Below, piece by piece: positions 1 through 5,818 of a stretch of 6,733 bases of DNA. Location: positions 1-6,733 of the forward strand of contig CAMLLF010000227.1 of the NCBI GenBank assembly GCA_946480705.1. The letters run 5' to 3'. The notes beneath the pieces are model-generated. The model was not told the DNA's origin, did no database searches, and worked only from the letters and a program-made list of their open reading frames with translations. This stretch comes from an uncultured Lysobacteraceae bacterium (lineage in GTDB: Bacteria > Pseudomonadota > Gammaproteobacteria > Xanthomonadales > Rhodanobacteraceae). Every line of letters starts with the position of its first letter. Position 1 is the stretch's first letter. Made by a program: the position numbers and the translations under genes.

Positions 1-1699
1 GCTCTATGACAAGCGCGACACGCTCGGCCTCGATGCCGAAGGCAAGCGCCTGGTCGAGCGCTACTACACCGATTTCGTGCGCGCCGGCGCCAAGCTCAGC
101 GAGGCCGACAAGGCCAAGCTCAAGGGCATGAACGCGGAACTCGCGACGCTGCAGACACAGTTCAGCCAGAACATGCTCAAGGAAAACAACGCCTCGGCCG
201 TCATCGTCGACAGCAAGGACGAGCTCAAGGGCATGTCCGACGAGGCGATCGCCGCCGCGGCCGAAGCCGCGAAGCAGCGCAAGCTCGACGGCAAGTACGT
301 CATCGCGCTGCAGAACACCTCGGGCCAGCCGGCCCTGGCGCAGCTGCAGAACCGCGCGCTGCGCGAGCGCCTGCAGAAGGCGTCGGTGACCCGCGCCAGC
401 CATGGCGGCGAGTTCGACAACCGCGCGATCGTCGCGAAGGTCGCGAAGATCCGCGCCGAGCGCGCCGCGCTGATGGGCTACGAGAACCACGCCGCCTACA
501 CGCTCGAGGACGAGACCGCGAAGACGGTCAAGGCCGTCAACGACCGCCTCGCCCAGCTCGCGCCGGCCGCCGTCGCCAACGCGAAGAAAGAGGCCGCCGA
601 CCTGCAGGCGATGATCGACAAGGAAAAAGGCGGCTTCCAGCTCGCGCCGTGGGACTGGTCCTACTACGCCGAGAAGGTTCGTTCGGAAAAGTACAGCTTT
701 GACGAAAGTCAGCTGCGCCCGTACTTCGAGTACGACAACGTGCTCAAGAACGGCGTGTTCTTTTCCGCGAACAAGCTCTACGGCCTGAGCTTCAAGGAAC
801 GCAAGGACCTGCCGGTCTACAACCCCGACGTGCGCGTGTTCGACGTGTTCGACGCCGACGACAAGCAGCTCGCGATCTTCCTCGTCGACTGGTACGCCCG
901 CGACAACAAGCGCGGCGGCGCCTGGATGAACGAATACGTCTCGCAGAGCGGCCTGTTCGGCACGCATCCGGTCGTGGCCAATCACCTCAACATTCCGAAG
1001 CCGCCCCAGGGCGAGCCGACGCTGATGACCTTCGACGAGGTCAACACGGCGTTCCACGAATTCGGCCATGCGCTGCACGGCATGTTCTCGAACGTGAAGT
1101 ACCCGCGCTTCTCCGGCACCAGCGTGCCGCGCGACTTCGTCGAATATCCGTCGCAGGTCAACGAAATGTGGATGACCTGGCCGGAAATCATGAAGAACTA
1201 CGCCAAGCACTATAAGACCGGCGCGCCGATTCCGCAGGAGCTCGTCGACAAGGTCGTCGCGGCGCAGAAGTTCAACCAGGGCTTCGCGACGACGGAATAC
1301 CTCGGCGCCGCGCTGCTCGACCAGTCCTGGCACCAGATCAAGGCGAACCAGGCTCCCGAAGCCGCCGGCGTGCTCGATTTCGAAGCCGCCGCGCTGAAAA
1401 AGGCCGGCGTCGACTTCGCGCCGGTGCCGCCGCGCTATCGCAGCAGTTACTTCTCGCACATCATGGGCGGCTACGCGGCCGGCTACTACGCCTACATCTG
1501 GAGCGAAGTGCTCGACGCGGACAGCGTGGAATGGTTCAAGGAAAACGGCGGTCTGAGCCGCAAGAACGGCGACCACTTCCGCCAGACCCTGCTCTCGCGC
1601 GGCGGCAGCGTCGACGCGATGCAGCTGTTCAAGGACTTCCGCGGCCGCGATCCGGACGTCAAGCCGCTGCTGGAGCGTCGCGGTCTGACCGCGAAGTGA
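1..1699 (+). CDS. dcp: Peptidyl-dipeptidase Dcp, M3 family zinc peptidase (5'-truncated by window edge)
   Basis: This oligopeptidase of the thimet/Dcp (M3) family would remove C-terminal dipeptides from short peptides. The frame is open from base 2, so the visible part is 565 codons plus TGA at 1697-1699. Family members run to about 680-720 residues, so roughly 120-150 N-terminal residues are missing. A GTG at 77 is internal and is not the start, because the preceding codons (YDKRDTLGLDAEGKRLVERY) are typical family sequence. The zinc motif HEFGH is at 1055-1069, and the third ligand is the Glu of DFVEYPSQ (1142-1144), 29 residues after the first His, the family spacing. Transition-state residues are present in SHIMGGYAAGYYAY: His at 1457, Tyr at 1472 and Tyr at 1493, spaced like His600/Tyr605/Tyr612 of thimet oligopeptidase. 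The normal C-terminus is intact. Location (cytoplasm or periplasm) cannot be judged without the N-terminus. Confidence 0.94.
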   Translation, partial: LYDKRDTLGLDAEGKRLVERYYTDFVRAGAKLSEADKAKLKGMNAELATLQTQFSQNMLKENNASAVIVDSKDELKGMSDEAIAAAAEAAKQRKLDGKYVIALQNTSGQPALAQLQNRALRERLQKASVTRASHGGEFDNRAIVAKVAKIRAERAALMGYENHAAYTLEDETAKTVKAVNDRLAQLAPAAVANAKKEAADLQAMIDKEKGGFQLAPWDWSYYAEKVRSEKYSFDESQLRPYFEYDNVLKNGVFFSANKLYGLSFKERKDLPVYNPDVRVFDVFDADDKQLAIFLVDWYARDNKRGGAWMNEYVSQSGLFGTHPVVANHLNIPKPPQGEPTLMTFDEVNTAFHEFGHALHGMFSNVKYPRFSGTSVPRDFVEYPSQVNEMWMTWPEIMKNYAKHYKTGAPIPQELVDKVVAAQKFNQGFATTEYLGAALLDQSWHQIKANQAPEAAGVLDFEAAALKKAGVDFAPVPPRYRSSYFSHIMGGYAAGYYAYIWSEVLDADSVEWFKENGGLSRKNGDHFRQTLLSRGGSVDAMQLFKDFRGRDPDVKPLLERRGLTAK

Positions 1700-1731
1700 G
1701 CAGAAGAAAAAAGTAGAGAAAGGCAGAAAAT

Positions 1732-1761
1732 AAAGGGCGGCCCGAAAGGGTCGCCCTTTTT
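1732..1761 (+). terminator. Intrinsic terminator of the dcp-like gene
   Basis: A 12-bp stem (1732-1743 with 1748-1759), containing one G-U pair (1740/1751), is closed by a GAAA tetraloop at 1744-1747 and runs into five T's (1757-1761). It begins 32 bases after the dcp stop codon. The A-rich 5' side gives the minus strand a short T run too, so it may also stop transcription arriving from the convergent response-regulator gene. Confidence 0.92.
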
Positions 1762-1771
1762 GATGCGACGA

Positions 1772-1900
1772 CGCAGGGCACAATAACCGAAGGGCATCGC
1801 GCCAACTTTCTAGGCGCATTGTGCCGACAACAAGATCGAGAAGACGCGCAGCGAGGCGCGTCAGACATGGCGCAATGCCCTTCGGTTATTGCGCCCTGCG
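1772..1900. repeat. REP/REPIN-like element: two inverted palindromic repeats
   Basis: The arms at 1772-1803 and 1869-1900 are inverted copies of 32 bases that differ at two positions. Both differences become G-U pairs if the minus strand is transcribed, so minus-strand RNA pairs along the whole stem. Each arm is itself a palindrome: the right arm has GGCGCAAT (1869-1876) facing ATTGCGCC (1888-1895) around an 11-base centre, and the left arm is equivalent with two wobbles. The 65-base interior has two further hairpins, 1813-1825 and a perfect 7-bp stem at 1843-1849/1856-1862. The element lies between convergent genes, just after the dcp terminator and two bases past the response-regulator stop, a usual place for REP pairs. 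No transposase and no clear target duplication are visible. A MITE is the main alternative. Confidence 0.75.
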
Positions 1901-1902
1901 GT

Positions 1903-2403
1903 TCAGACGTCCCGCCTGCCGCCGCTCGAAACGCGGAACGGCACCTTTTCGGCGTTCAGCAGGCGCTCGATGCGCATGAACACTTCGGCGCGCGAGAACG
2001 GCTTTTTCATGAAGTCGTCGGCGCCGATGCGCTGGGCATAGAACTGCTCGGTGGCCTGTTCGTTGCCGCTGATCATGATGATCGGAATGTCTTTCGTGCG
2101 AATGTCCCGGCGCAGCTGGCGCAGCGCGGCGAAGCCGTTCATGCCGGGCAGCACGATGTCGAGAAAGATCAGGTCGGGCGCTTCGGCCTGTGCCAGCCGG
2201 ATGCCTTCTTCCGCATCGCCGGCTTCGAGCGTCACGTAGCCGTTCTGCTGCAGGAGCTTGCGCAGCAGCGCGACGATGGTCGGCGAGTCGTCGACGATGA
2301 GCACGCGCGTGCCCTCGCGCGCGTTGATGCGCGGCTTGTCGCGCCGCTCGGCGGCGGCCGGCCGGCCGCCGAAAATTCGCTGCAGAAACGCCAACAGTCC
2401 CAC
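1903..2403 (-). CDS. Single-domain response regulator (CheY-like receiver, PilG/PilH type)
   Basis: This is a phosphorylatable receiver protein with no output domain, of the kind that acts by protein-protein contact. With the start used here it has 166 residues: a short N-terminal stretch beginning VGLLAFLQRIFGG (Met at the initiator), a basic linker, then a receiver from about residue 32. The acidic pair is in VLIVDDSP (Asp38, Asp39), the phosphoacceptor in LIFLDIVLPGMNGF (Asp82), the switch Ser in IMISGNE (Ser112) and the conserved Lys in FMKKPF (Lys134). The start is GTG at 2403-2401, because GGGGAG at 2409-2414 ends five bases upstream. A GTG two codons earlier (2409-2407) is possible but overlaps that site. 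The N-terminal segment looks amphipathic and could touch the membrane (inference). The gene lies downstream of the rhomboid gene with no kinase nearby, so the partner is unknown. It resembles twitching-motility regulators, but one domain is not enough to name it. Confidence 0.9.
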   Translation of the reverse strand: MGLLAFLQRIFGGRPAAAERRDKPRINAREGTRVLIVDDSPTIVALLRKLLQQNGYVTLEAGDAEEGIRLAQAEAPDLIFLDIVLPGMNGFAALRQLRRDIRTKDIPIIMISGNEQATEQFYAQRIGADDFMKKPFSRAEVFMRIERLLNAEKVPFRVSSGGRRDV

Positions 2404-2408
2404 GTGCA

Positions 2409-2414
2409 CTCCCC
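2409..2414 (-). promoter_or_regulatory. Ribosome binding site that decides the response-regulator start
   Basis: Reading the minus strand, GGGGAG is followed by TGCAC and then GTG (2403-2401). The 5-base gap is near ideal, whereas the upstream GTG at 2409-2407 shares a base with this site and depends on a weaker AAGGGA about 10 bases away. Confidence 0.6.
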
Positions 2415-2493
2415 GGAAATCCCTTGCCCCCGGCCCGAAGTGTCGGGCTTGGCGCGGGAAGGGTCAAACGCGGCGCGACGGAACGCCGATGCC

Positions 2494-2526
2494 GGACCGC
2501 CGCCGGCCATGCCCGGCGGCGGGTCC
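2494..2526 (-). other. Very stable GC hairpin after the rhomboid gene
   Basis: Bases 2494-2506 pair with 2513-2526 (13 bp, one bulged G at 2521) around a six-base loop. The hairpin starts 20 bases past the rhomboid stop codon. There is no T run on the minus strand, so it is not a standard intrinsic terminator; it may pause polymerase or protect the mRNA 3' end. A smaller perfect 6-bp hairpin (2433-2438/2443-2448, loop AGTG) sits nearer the response regulator. No clear promoter for that regulator was found in this gap. Confidence 0.4.
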
Positions 2527-2546
2527 GCGCGTGCCCGGCGCGCGCT

Positions 2547-3131
2547 TCAGTTCAGCAGCCGGCCGATGAGGCCGGGCTCCAGCAGCGCCATGAACAGCAG
2601 GCCGAAGCCGGCGCCCCAGAGATGGGCGCTGTGATTGACGTTGTCGCTGGACTGACGGTCCATGTACCACGAGTACGCGAGATAGAGCACGCCGAACACG
2701 ATCGCCGGCATCGGGATCACGAAGACATAGATGATCGCGCCGGGCTGCAGCAGCACGAAGGCGAACAGCACGGCCGAGACCGCGCCCGACGCGCCGAGAC
2801 TGTAGTAGTTCGGATCGTTCTGGTGCTTGAGATAGCTCGGCAGGATCGAGACCACGAGACCGCCGAGATAGAGCAGCGGAAACCCGACGAGCCCCGTGCG
2901 CAGCGAAAGATAGGCCTCGATGTAACGGCCCGCGAAGAACAGCGTGAACATGTTGAAGAACAGATGCATGCCGTCGGCATGGATCAGGCCGTAGCTCAAC
3001 AGGCGCCAGTATTCGTTGTGGCGGCGCACCGCGGGCGGCCACAGGATGAGCTGCTGCTTGAGGCGCGGATTGTTGAAGGCGATCAGCGAGACCAGTGTGG
3101 TCAGGCCGATCGCGACGAGTGTGACGATCAT
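2547..3131 (-). CDS. Rhomboid family intramembrane serine protease
   Basis: This 194-residue polytopic protein is a minimal six-helix rhomboid, which cleaves substrate transmembrane helices inside the cytoplasmic membrane. The signature is complete: the oxyanion/loop pattern His51, His56, Asn60 in HADGMHLFFN has the spacing of His145/His150/Asn154 in E. coli GlpG; nucleophile Ser115 lies in LGASGAVS; and the general base His170 lies in AHLWGAGFG (the AHxxGxxxG motif). Hydrophobic segments lie at about 2-20, 46-69, 80-99, 111-130, 132-154 and 166-188. There is no GlpG-like N-terminal cytoplasmic domain and no seventh helix. ATG at 3131-3129 is preceded by GGAG about 10 bases upstream. The 59-bp gap from the upstream 68-aa membrane-protein gene suggests cotranscription. 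The substrate cannot be predicted. Confidence 0.95.
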   Translation of the reverse strand: MIVTLVAIGLTTLVSLIAFNNPRLKQQLILWPPAVRRHNEYWRLLSYGLIHADGMHLFFNMFTLFFAGRYIEAYLSLRTGLVGFPLLYLGGLVVSILPSYLKHQNDPNYYSLGASGAVSAVLFAFVLLQPGAIIYVFVIPMPAIVFGVLYLAYSWYMDRQSSDNVNHSAHLWGAGFGLLFMALLEPGLIGRLLN

Positions 3132-3190
3132 GCGAAAGCGACTCCGGCGGCGTGGCCGTCCATGCTAACAGTCGACGCGGGCGTGCGCGG

Positions 3191-3397
3191 TCAATGCTGC
3201 GGCTTGAACAGCGCCGCGTCGAGGATCGACCACAGGTGCACGACCCAGCCGAGGAAGATGAGCCAGAGCACCGCGGCGAGCACGAACTGCACGGCAGCCA
3301 TGAGCAGGCGTCCCTGCACGAGCTGTCCCAGTCCCGGAATGAAGAAGCTGCAGATGGCGGCGATCACGTTGCCGGCGGAACCTTGTCCAGTGCTCAT
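3191..3397 (-). CDS. Small two-helix membrane protein with PGLGQ motif
   Basis: This is a 68-residue hydrophobic protein of unknown function. Two predicted membrane helices (about 10-28 and 31-53) are joined by a short turn with QGR. PGLGQ (residues 21-25) ends the first helix, and HLWSILDAALF (54-64) follows the second. PGLGQ plus a terminal tryptophan/Asp segment recalls small TM2-like proteins common in bacteria; I recognise that pattern but know no assigned role. ATG at 3397-3395 has AGGA about 10 bases upstream. It would be the first gene of a possible unit with the rhomboid and response regulator. Its promoter must lie in the gap to the divergent ACE-like gene, where a minus-strand TTGAAA (3463-3458) followed after 15-16 bases by an AACATC-like box is only a weak candidate. 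Confidence 0.85.
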   Translation of the reverse strand: MSTGQGSAGNVIAAICSFFIPGLGQLVQGRLLMAAVQFVLAAVLWLIFLGWVVHLWSILDAALFKPQH

Positions 3398-3472
3398 CGA
3401 CGAGTCGTCCTGCGGAAGTCATGCGGTCGAGTCGCAGATGTTGTCCGTATGCCCGCGTTTCAAGCGGCTCGG

Positions 3473-3501
3473 TTGCTTTCGCGAGTGACGGGTACTAGCC
3501 T
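3473..3501 (+). promoter_or_regulatory. Possible sigma-70 promoter of the ACE-like gene
   Basis: TTGCTT (3473-3478) and TAGCCT (3496-3501) are 17 bases apart and sit about 47 bases before the ATG, giving a leader of roughly 40 bases. The -10 box keeps only T, A and the final T of the consensus. TACTAG (3493-3498) is an overlapping alternative with a spacer of only 14. No operator palindrome was noticed in the divergent region 3398-3547. Confidence 0.35.
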
Positions 3502-3535
3502 GCGCCACCACGTAGACGGCGGCCGCGCCGCGCCC

Positions 3536-3541
3536 GGGGAG
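3536..3541 (+). promoter_or_regulatory. Ribosome binding site of the ACE-like gene
   Basis: GGGGAG ends six bases before the ATG at 3548. An in-frame ATG at 3542 directly abuts this site and is therefore too close to be used. This selects 3548 and gives a clean signal peptide starting MKPVRS. Confidence 0.7.
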
Positions 3542-3547
3542 ATGTCC

Positions 3548-5371
3548 ATGAAACCAGTTCGTTCCGCACTTGCGTCGGCTCTGATTATCGGCATGGGCGC
3601 AGGATTTTCGCCGGCCGCCTTCGCGCAGTCCGCCGACGCCGCGGCAGCCGACGCGTTCGTCGCCGGCATCAACCAGGAAATCCGCGACAACTACGTCGAA
3701 GTGACCGCCGCGCAGTGGGTCGCGGAGACCTATATCAACGGCGACACCGAAGTGCTCGTGGCCAAGGCGAACGAGCGCGCGCTCGGTCGCCTTTCTGCCA
3801 ATGTGGAGAAATCCAAGAAATTCCAGGGCATCGGCGGCATCTCGCCCGCGACACAACGCGGCATCGATCTGCTGAAGCTGCAGACGGCGATGCCGGCGCC
3901 GAAGGATCCGGCCAAGCTCGCCGAACTGACCCAGATCGCGTCGCGCCTCAACGCCGCCTATGGTTCCGGCAAGTCCTGCACCGACGACGCCAAACCTGAA
4001 ACCTGCCGCAATCTCGACCAGCTCAGCAAGGTGCTCGCCGAGAACCGCGACTGGGATGCGGATCTCGACGCCTGGACGGCCTGGCACAACGTCGCGCGCG
4101 GCATGCGCAAGGACTACGTCCGCTTCGCCGAGCTCGTGAACGAGGGCGCGGCCGAGATGGGCTACGCCAACGCCGGCGACATGTGGCGCGCGAGCTACGA
4201 CATGAGCGCCGCCGACTTCCGCAAGGAAACCGACCGCCTGTGGCGCCAGGTCGAGCCGCTGTACAAGGACCTGCAGTGCTATGCGCGGCACAAGCTCGAG
4301 CAGCAGTACCCGGGCAAGCTCGCGAACGACGGCACGATTCCGGCGCACATCACCGGCAACATGTGGGCGCAGGACTGGGCCGCGCTGTACCCGCTGCTGC
4401 AGCCGTATCCGGGCGTTTCCAATCTCGACGTCGATGCGGCGCTCAAGGAAAAGAACTACACGCCGGAAGCGATGGTCAGGCGCGCCGAGGATTTCTATAC
4501 CTCGGTGGGCTTCCCGGCGCTGCCGAAATCGTTCTATGAAAAATCCCAGCTCAAGCGCCCGGCCGACCGCGACGTCGTCTGCCACGCGAGCGCCTGGGAT
4601 CTGAACCTCGAAGGCGACGTGCGCATCAAGATGTGCATCAACATCAACGAGGAAGACTTCCGCACGGTCTACCACGAGCTCGGGCACATCTATTACTACC
4701 TCGCCTACAACGATCTGCCGCCGCTGTTCCAGACCGGCGCGCACGACGGCTTCCACGAGGCGATCGGCGACACGATCCAGCTGAACCTGACGCCGGGCTA
4801 CCTCGCCGAAATTGGACTCGCCGGCGCGAACAAGCCGAGCAAGGAAGCGATGCTCAATGCGCAGATGAAGCAGGCGCTCGAAAAAGTCGCGTTCCTGCCG
4901 TTCGGCAAGCTCATCGACGAATGGCGCTGGGGCGTCTTCGACGGCTCGATCAAGCCCGAGGGCTACAACGCGGCATGGTGGGCGCTCAAGCGCAAGTACC
5001 AGGGCGTCGCGCCGGTCGTCGCGCGCAGCGAAGCCGACTTCGATCCGGGCGCGAAATATCACGTGCCGGGCAACACGCCGTACATGCGCTATTTCCTCGC
5101 GCATATCCTGCAGTTCCAGTTCCAGCGCGAGCTGTGCAAGGCGGCCGGCTACAAGGGACCGCTGCACGAATGCTCGATCTACGGCAACAAGGCCGCGGGC
5201 GCGAAGTTCTGGGCCATGCTCGACAAGGGTTCGAGCCAGCCCTGGCAGGCGACGCTGAAGGAGTTGACCGGCAAGGGGGAGATGGACGCCTCGGCCATCC
5301 TCGACTACTTCGCGCCGCTGCACGCATGGCTCAAGCAGCAGAACAAGGGCAGGAGCTGCGGCTGGAACTGA
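3548..5371 (+). CDS. Secreted M2 family peptidyl-dipeptidase A (bacterial ACE homologue)
   Basis: This is a zinc dipeptidyl carboxypeptidase homologous to angiotensin-converting enzyme, predicted to release C-terminal dipeptides in the periplasm or outside the cell. It has 607 residues, one catalytic domain and no C-terminal membrane anchor. The signal peptide is residues 1-26 (Lys2/Arg5, hydrophobic core, probable cut AFA|QS). Zinc ligands are His376 and His380 of HELGH, with Glu377 as base and Glu404 in GFHEAIGD as third ligand, 28 residues on as in human testis ACE. His346-Ala347 (VCHASAWD), Lys503, proton donor His505, Tyr512, Arg514 and Tyr515 match tACE His353-Ala354, Lys511, His513, Tyr520, Arg522 and Tyr523. 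Three disulfides are implied: Cys144-Cys153, Cys345-Cys363 and Cys530-Cys542. Cys244 and Cys604 have no obvious partner. The chloride-1 arginines appear replaced (Ala202, Lys481), while Arg514 of chloride site 2 is kept. tACE numbering is from memory. The gene is probably monocistronic, facing away from the rhomboid unit. Confidence 0.97.
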   Translation: MKPVRSALASALIIGMGAGFSPAAFAQSADAAAADAFVAGINQEIRDNYVEVTAAQWVAETYINGDTEVLVAKANERALGRLSANVEKSKKFQGIGGISPATQRGIDLLKLQTAMPAPKDPAKLAELTQIASRLNAAYGSGKSCTDDAKPETCRNLDQLSKVLAENRDWDADLDAWTAWHNVARGMRKDYVRFAELVNEGAAEMGYANAGDMWRASYDMSAADFRKETDRLWRQVEPLYKDLQCYARHKLEQQYPGKLANDGTIPAHITGNMWAQDWAALYPLLQPYPGVSNLDVDAALKEKNYTPEAMVRRAEDFYTSVGFPALPKSFYEKSQLKRPADRDVVCHASAWDLNLEGDVRIKMCININEEDFRTVYHELGHIYYYLAYNDLPPLFQTGAHDGFHEAIGDTIQLNLTPGYLAEIGLAGANKPSKEAMLNAQMKQALEKVAFLPFGKLIDEWRWGVFDGSIKPEGYNAAWWALKRKYQGVAPVVARSEADFDPGAKYHVPGNTPYMRYFLAHILQFQFQRELCKAAGYKGPLHECSIYGNKAAGAKFWAMLDKGSSQPWQATLKELTGKGEMDASAILDYFAPLHAWLKQQNKGRSCGWN

Positions 5372-5382
5372 AAAGCAGGAAA

Positions 5383-5491
5383 GAGCGAGCAGGAGTGAGA
5401 AACGAGTGGAGGCGTGATGACGCTCTCGTTTCTCCCCTGCTCCGCTCCATGTGCCAAACGCGTGGTCACGCAGCGAAGCTGCCGCGCGTTT
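5383..5491 (+). other. Two compound hairpins downstream of the ACE-like gene
   Basis: Hairpin 1 (5383-5447) starts 12 bases past the stop. GAGC (5383-5386) pairs with 5444-5447, GAGCAGG (5387-5393) with 5436-5442, a perfect 10-bp GAGAAACGAG (5397-5406) with 5425-5434, and the tip folds as GCGT-gatg-ACGC (5412-5423). Hairpin 2 (5456-5491) pairs AAACGCG (5456-5462) with 5485-5491 and encloses GCAGC-GAA-GCTGC (5470-5482). Neither has a long T run; hairpin 2 ends with TTT. They probably terminate transcription or protect the mRNA end. The rest of the 194-base gap before the 77-aa gene is pyrimidine-rich (5489-5520), with CGTTTCTC recurring at 5427-5434 and 5487-5494. Confidence 0.55.
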
Positions 5492-5509
5492 CTCGCGTCT
5501 CTACCGCTT

Positions 5510-5538
5510 TTCTCGCTTTCCCGGCCGCGTGCTATGTT
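5510..5538 (+). promoter_or_regulatory. Weak promoter candidate for the 77-aa gene
   Basis: TATGTT (5533-5538) is a fair -10 box, 27 bases before the ATG, which would leave a leader of about 20 bases. The hexamer 17 bases upstream (TTCTCG, 5510-5515) matches the -35 consensus only at TT. The hairpins behind the ACE-like gene make an independent promoter plausible. Confidence 0.25.
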
Positions 5539-5565
5539 CGCGCCAGCCAACCGCGAGACCCCGCC

Positions 5566-5799
5566 ATGCAACGCTGGATCAAACTTCCCGACGGCCGCTT
5601 CGTCGACGCGAACCGCATCATGTACATCGGCAAGGTCGAAACCTATCCGCGTATCGACGAGGACGGCAACGATCTCGGCCAGGGCTACAACGTCAACATC
5701 GGCACCGACATCTCGCGCGACAACCAGCTCACGCTGATGGGCGGCAAGGACGAGGTTCTGTCGGTGCTCAAGCAGATTCTCGGCACGCCGGCGGCGTAA
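5566..5799 (+). CDS. Uncharacterised 77-aa soluble protein
   Basis: I do not recognise this family. The product has 77 residues, is hydrophilic overall, and has no signal peptide, membrane helix or cysteine. It begins MQRWIKLPDGRFVDANRI, continues into what looks like alternating beta-strand sequence (IMYIGKVETYPRI, then GYNVNIGTDI after the acidic turn DEDGNDLGQG) and ends in a probable helix KDEVLSVLKQIL. A small beta-sheet domain with a C-terminal helix is a reasonable inference. The ATG has only a weak GAG-type ribosome site, about 8-10 bases upstream. The frame is judged coding because of its protein-like composition, clean start and stop, and placement in an otherwise gene-free gap; the same frame upstream is only a shadow of the ACE gene. 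It is followed after 19 bases by a long inverted repeat. Confidence 0.78.
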   Translation: MQRWIKLPDGRFVDANRIMYIGKVETYPRIDEDGNDLGQGYNVNIGTDISRDNQLTLMGGKDEVLSVLKQILGTPAA

Positions 5800-5818
5800 C
5801 GCGGAAACGCATTCCCCC

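Noticed and set aside
77..79. GTG as start of the Dcp-like protein
   Set aside because: Family-typical sequence continues upstream in the same frame to the window edge, so this is an internal Val codon.
1772..1900. Insertion sequence ends or a CRISPR repeat
   Set aside because: No transposase is present, the interior is only 65 bases, there are just two inverted copies rather than spaced direct repeats, and no target duplication is visible.
1819..3488. Long plus-strand frames (271 and 354 codons) across the response regulator, rhomboid and small membrane gene
   Set aside because: They are antisense to three genes with clear motifs on the minus strand and show His/Arg/Gln-rich shadow composition.
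3152..3547. In-frame upstream extension of the ACE-like gene
   Set aside because: It would bury the signal peptide behind about 130 low-complexity residues and overlap the 68-aa gene; the GGGGAG site points to ATG 3548.
3398..3547. Riboswitch or operator in the divergent region
   Set aside because: Only about 40 bases of leader follow the best promoter candidate, and I saw no strong palindrome or known aptamer pattern.
3419..5323. 634-codon open frame on the minus strand
   Set aside because: It is antisense to the ACE-like gene and exists because GC-rich codons rarely make stops in that frame. The translation is Arg/Val/Ala-rich with no domain signal.
4633..5565. Upstream extension of the 77-aa frame, giving 388 codons
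   Set aside because: The extension overlaps the ACE-like gene out of frame and is Arg-rich shadow sequence; only the part after ATG 5566 looks like a real protein.
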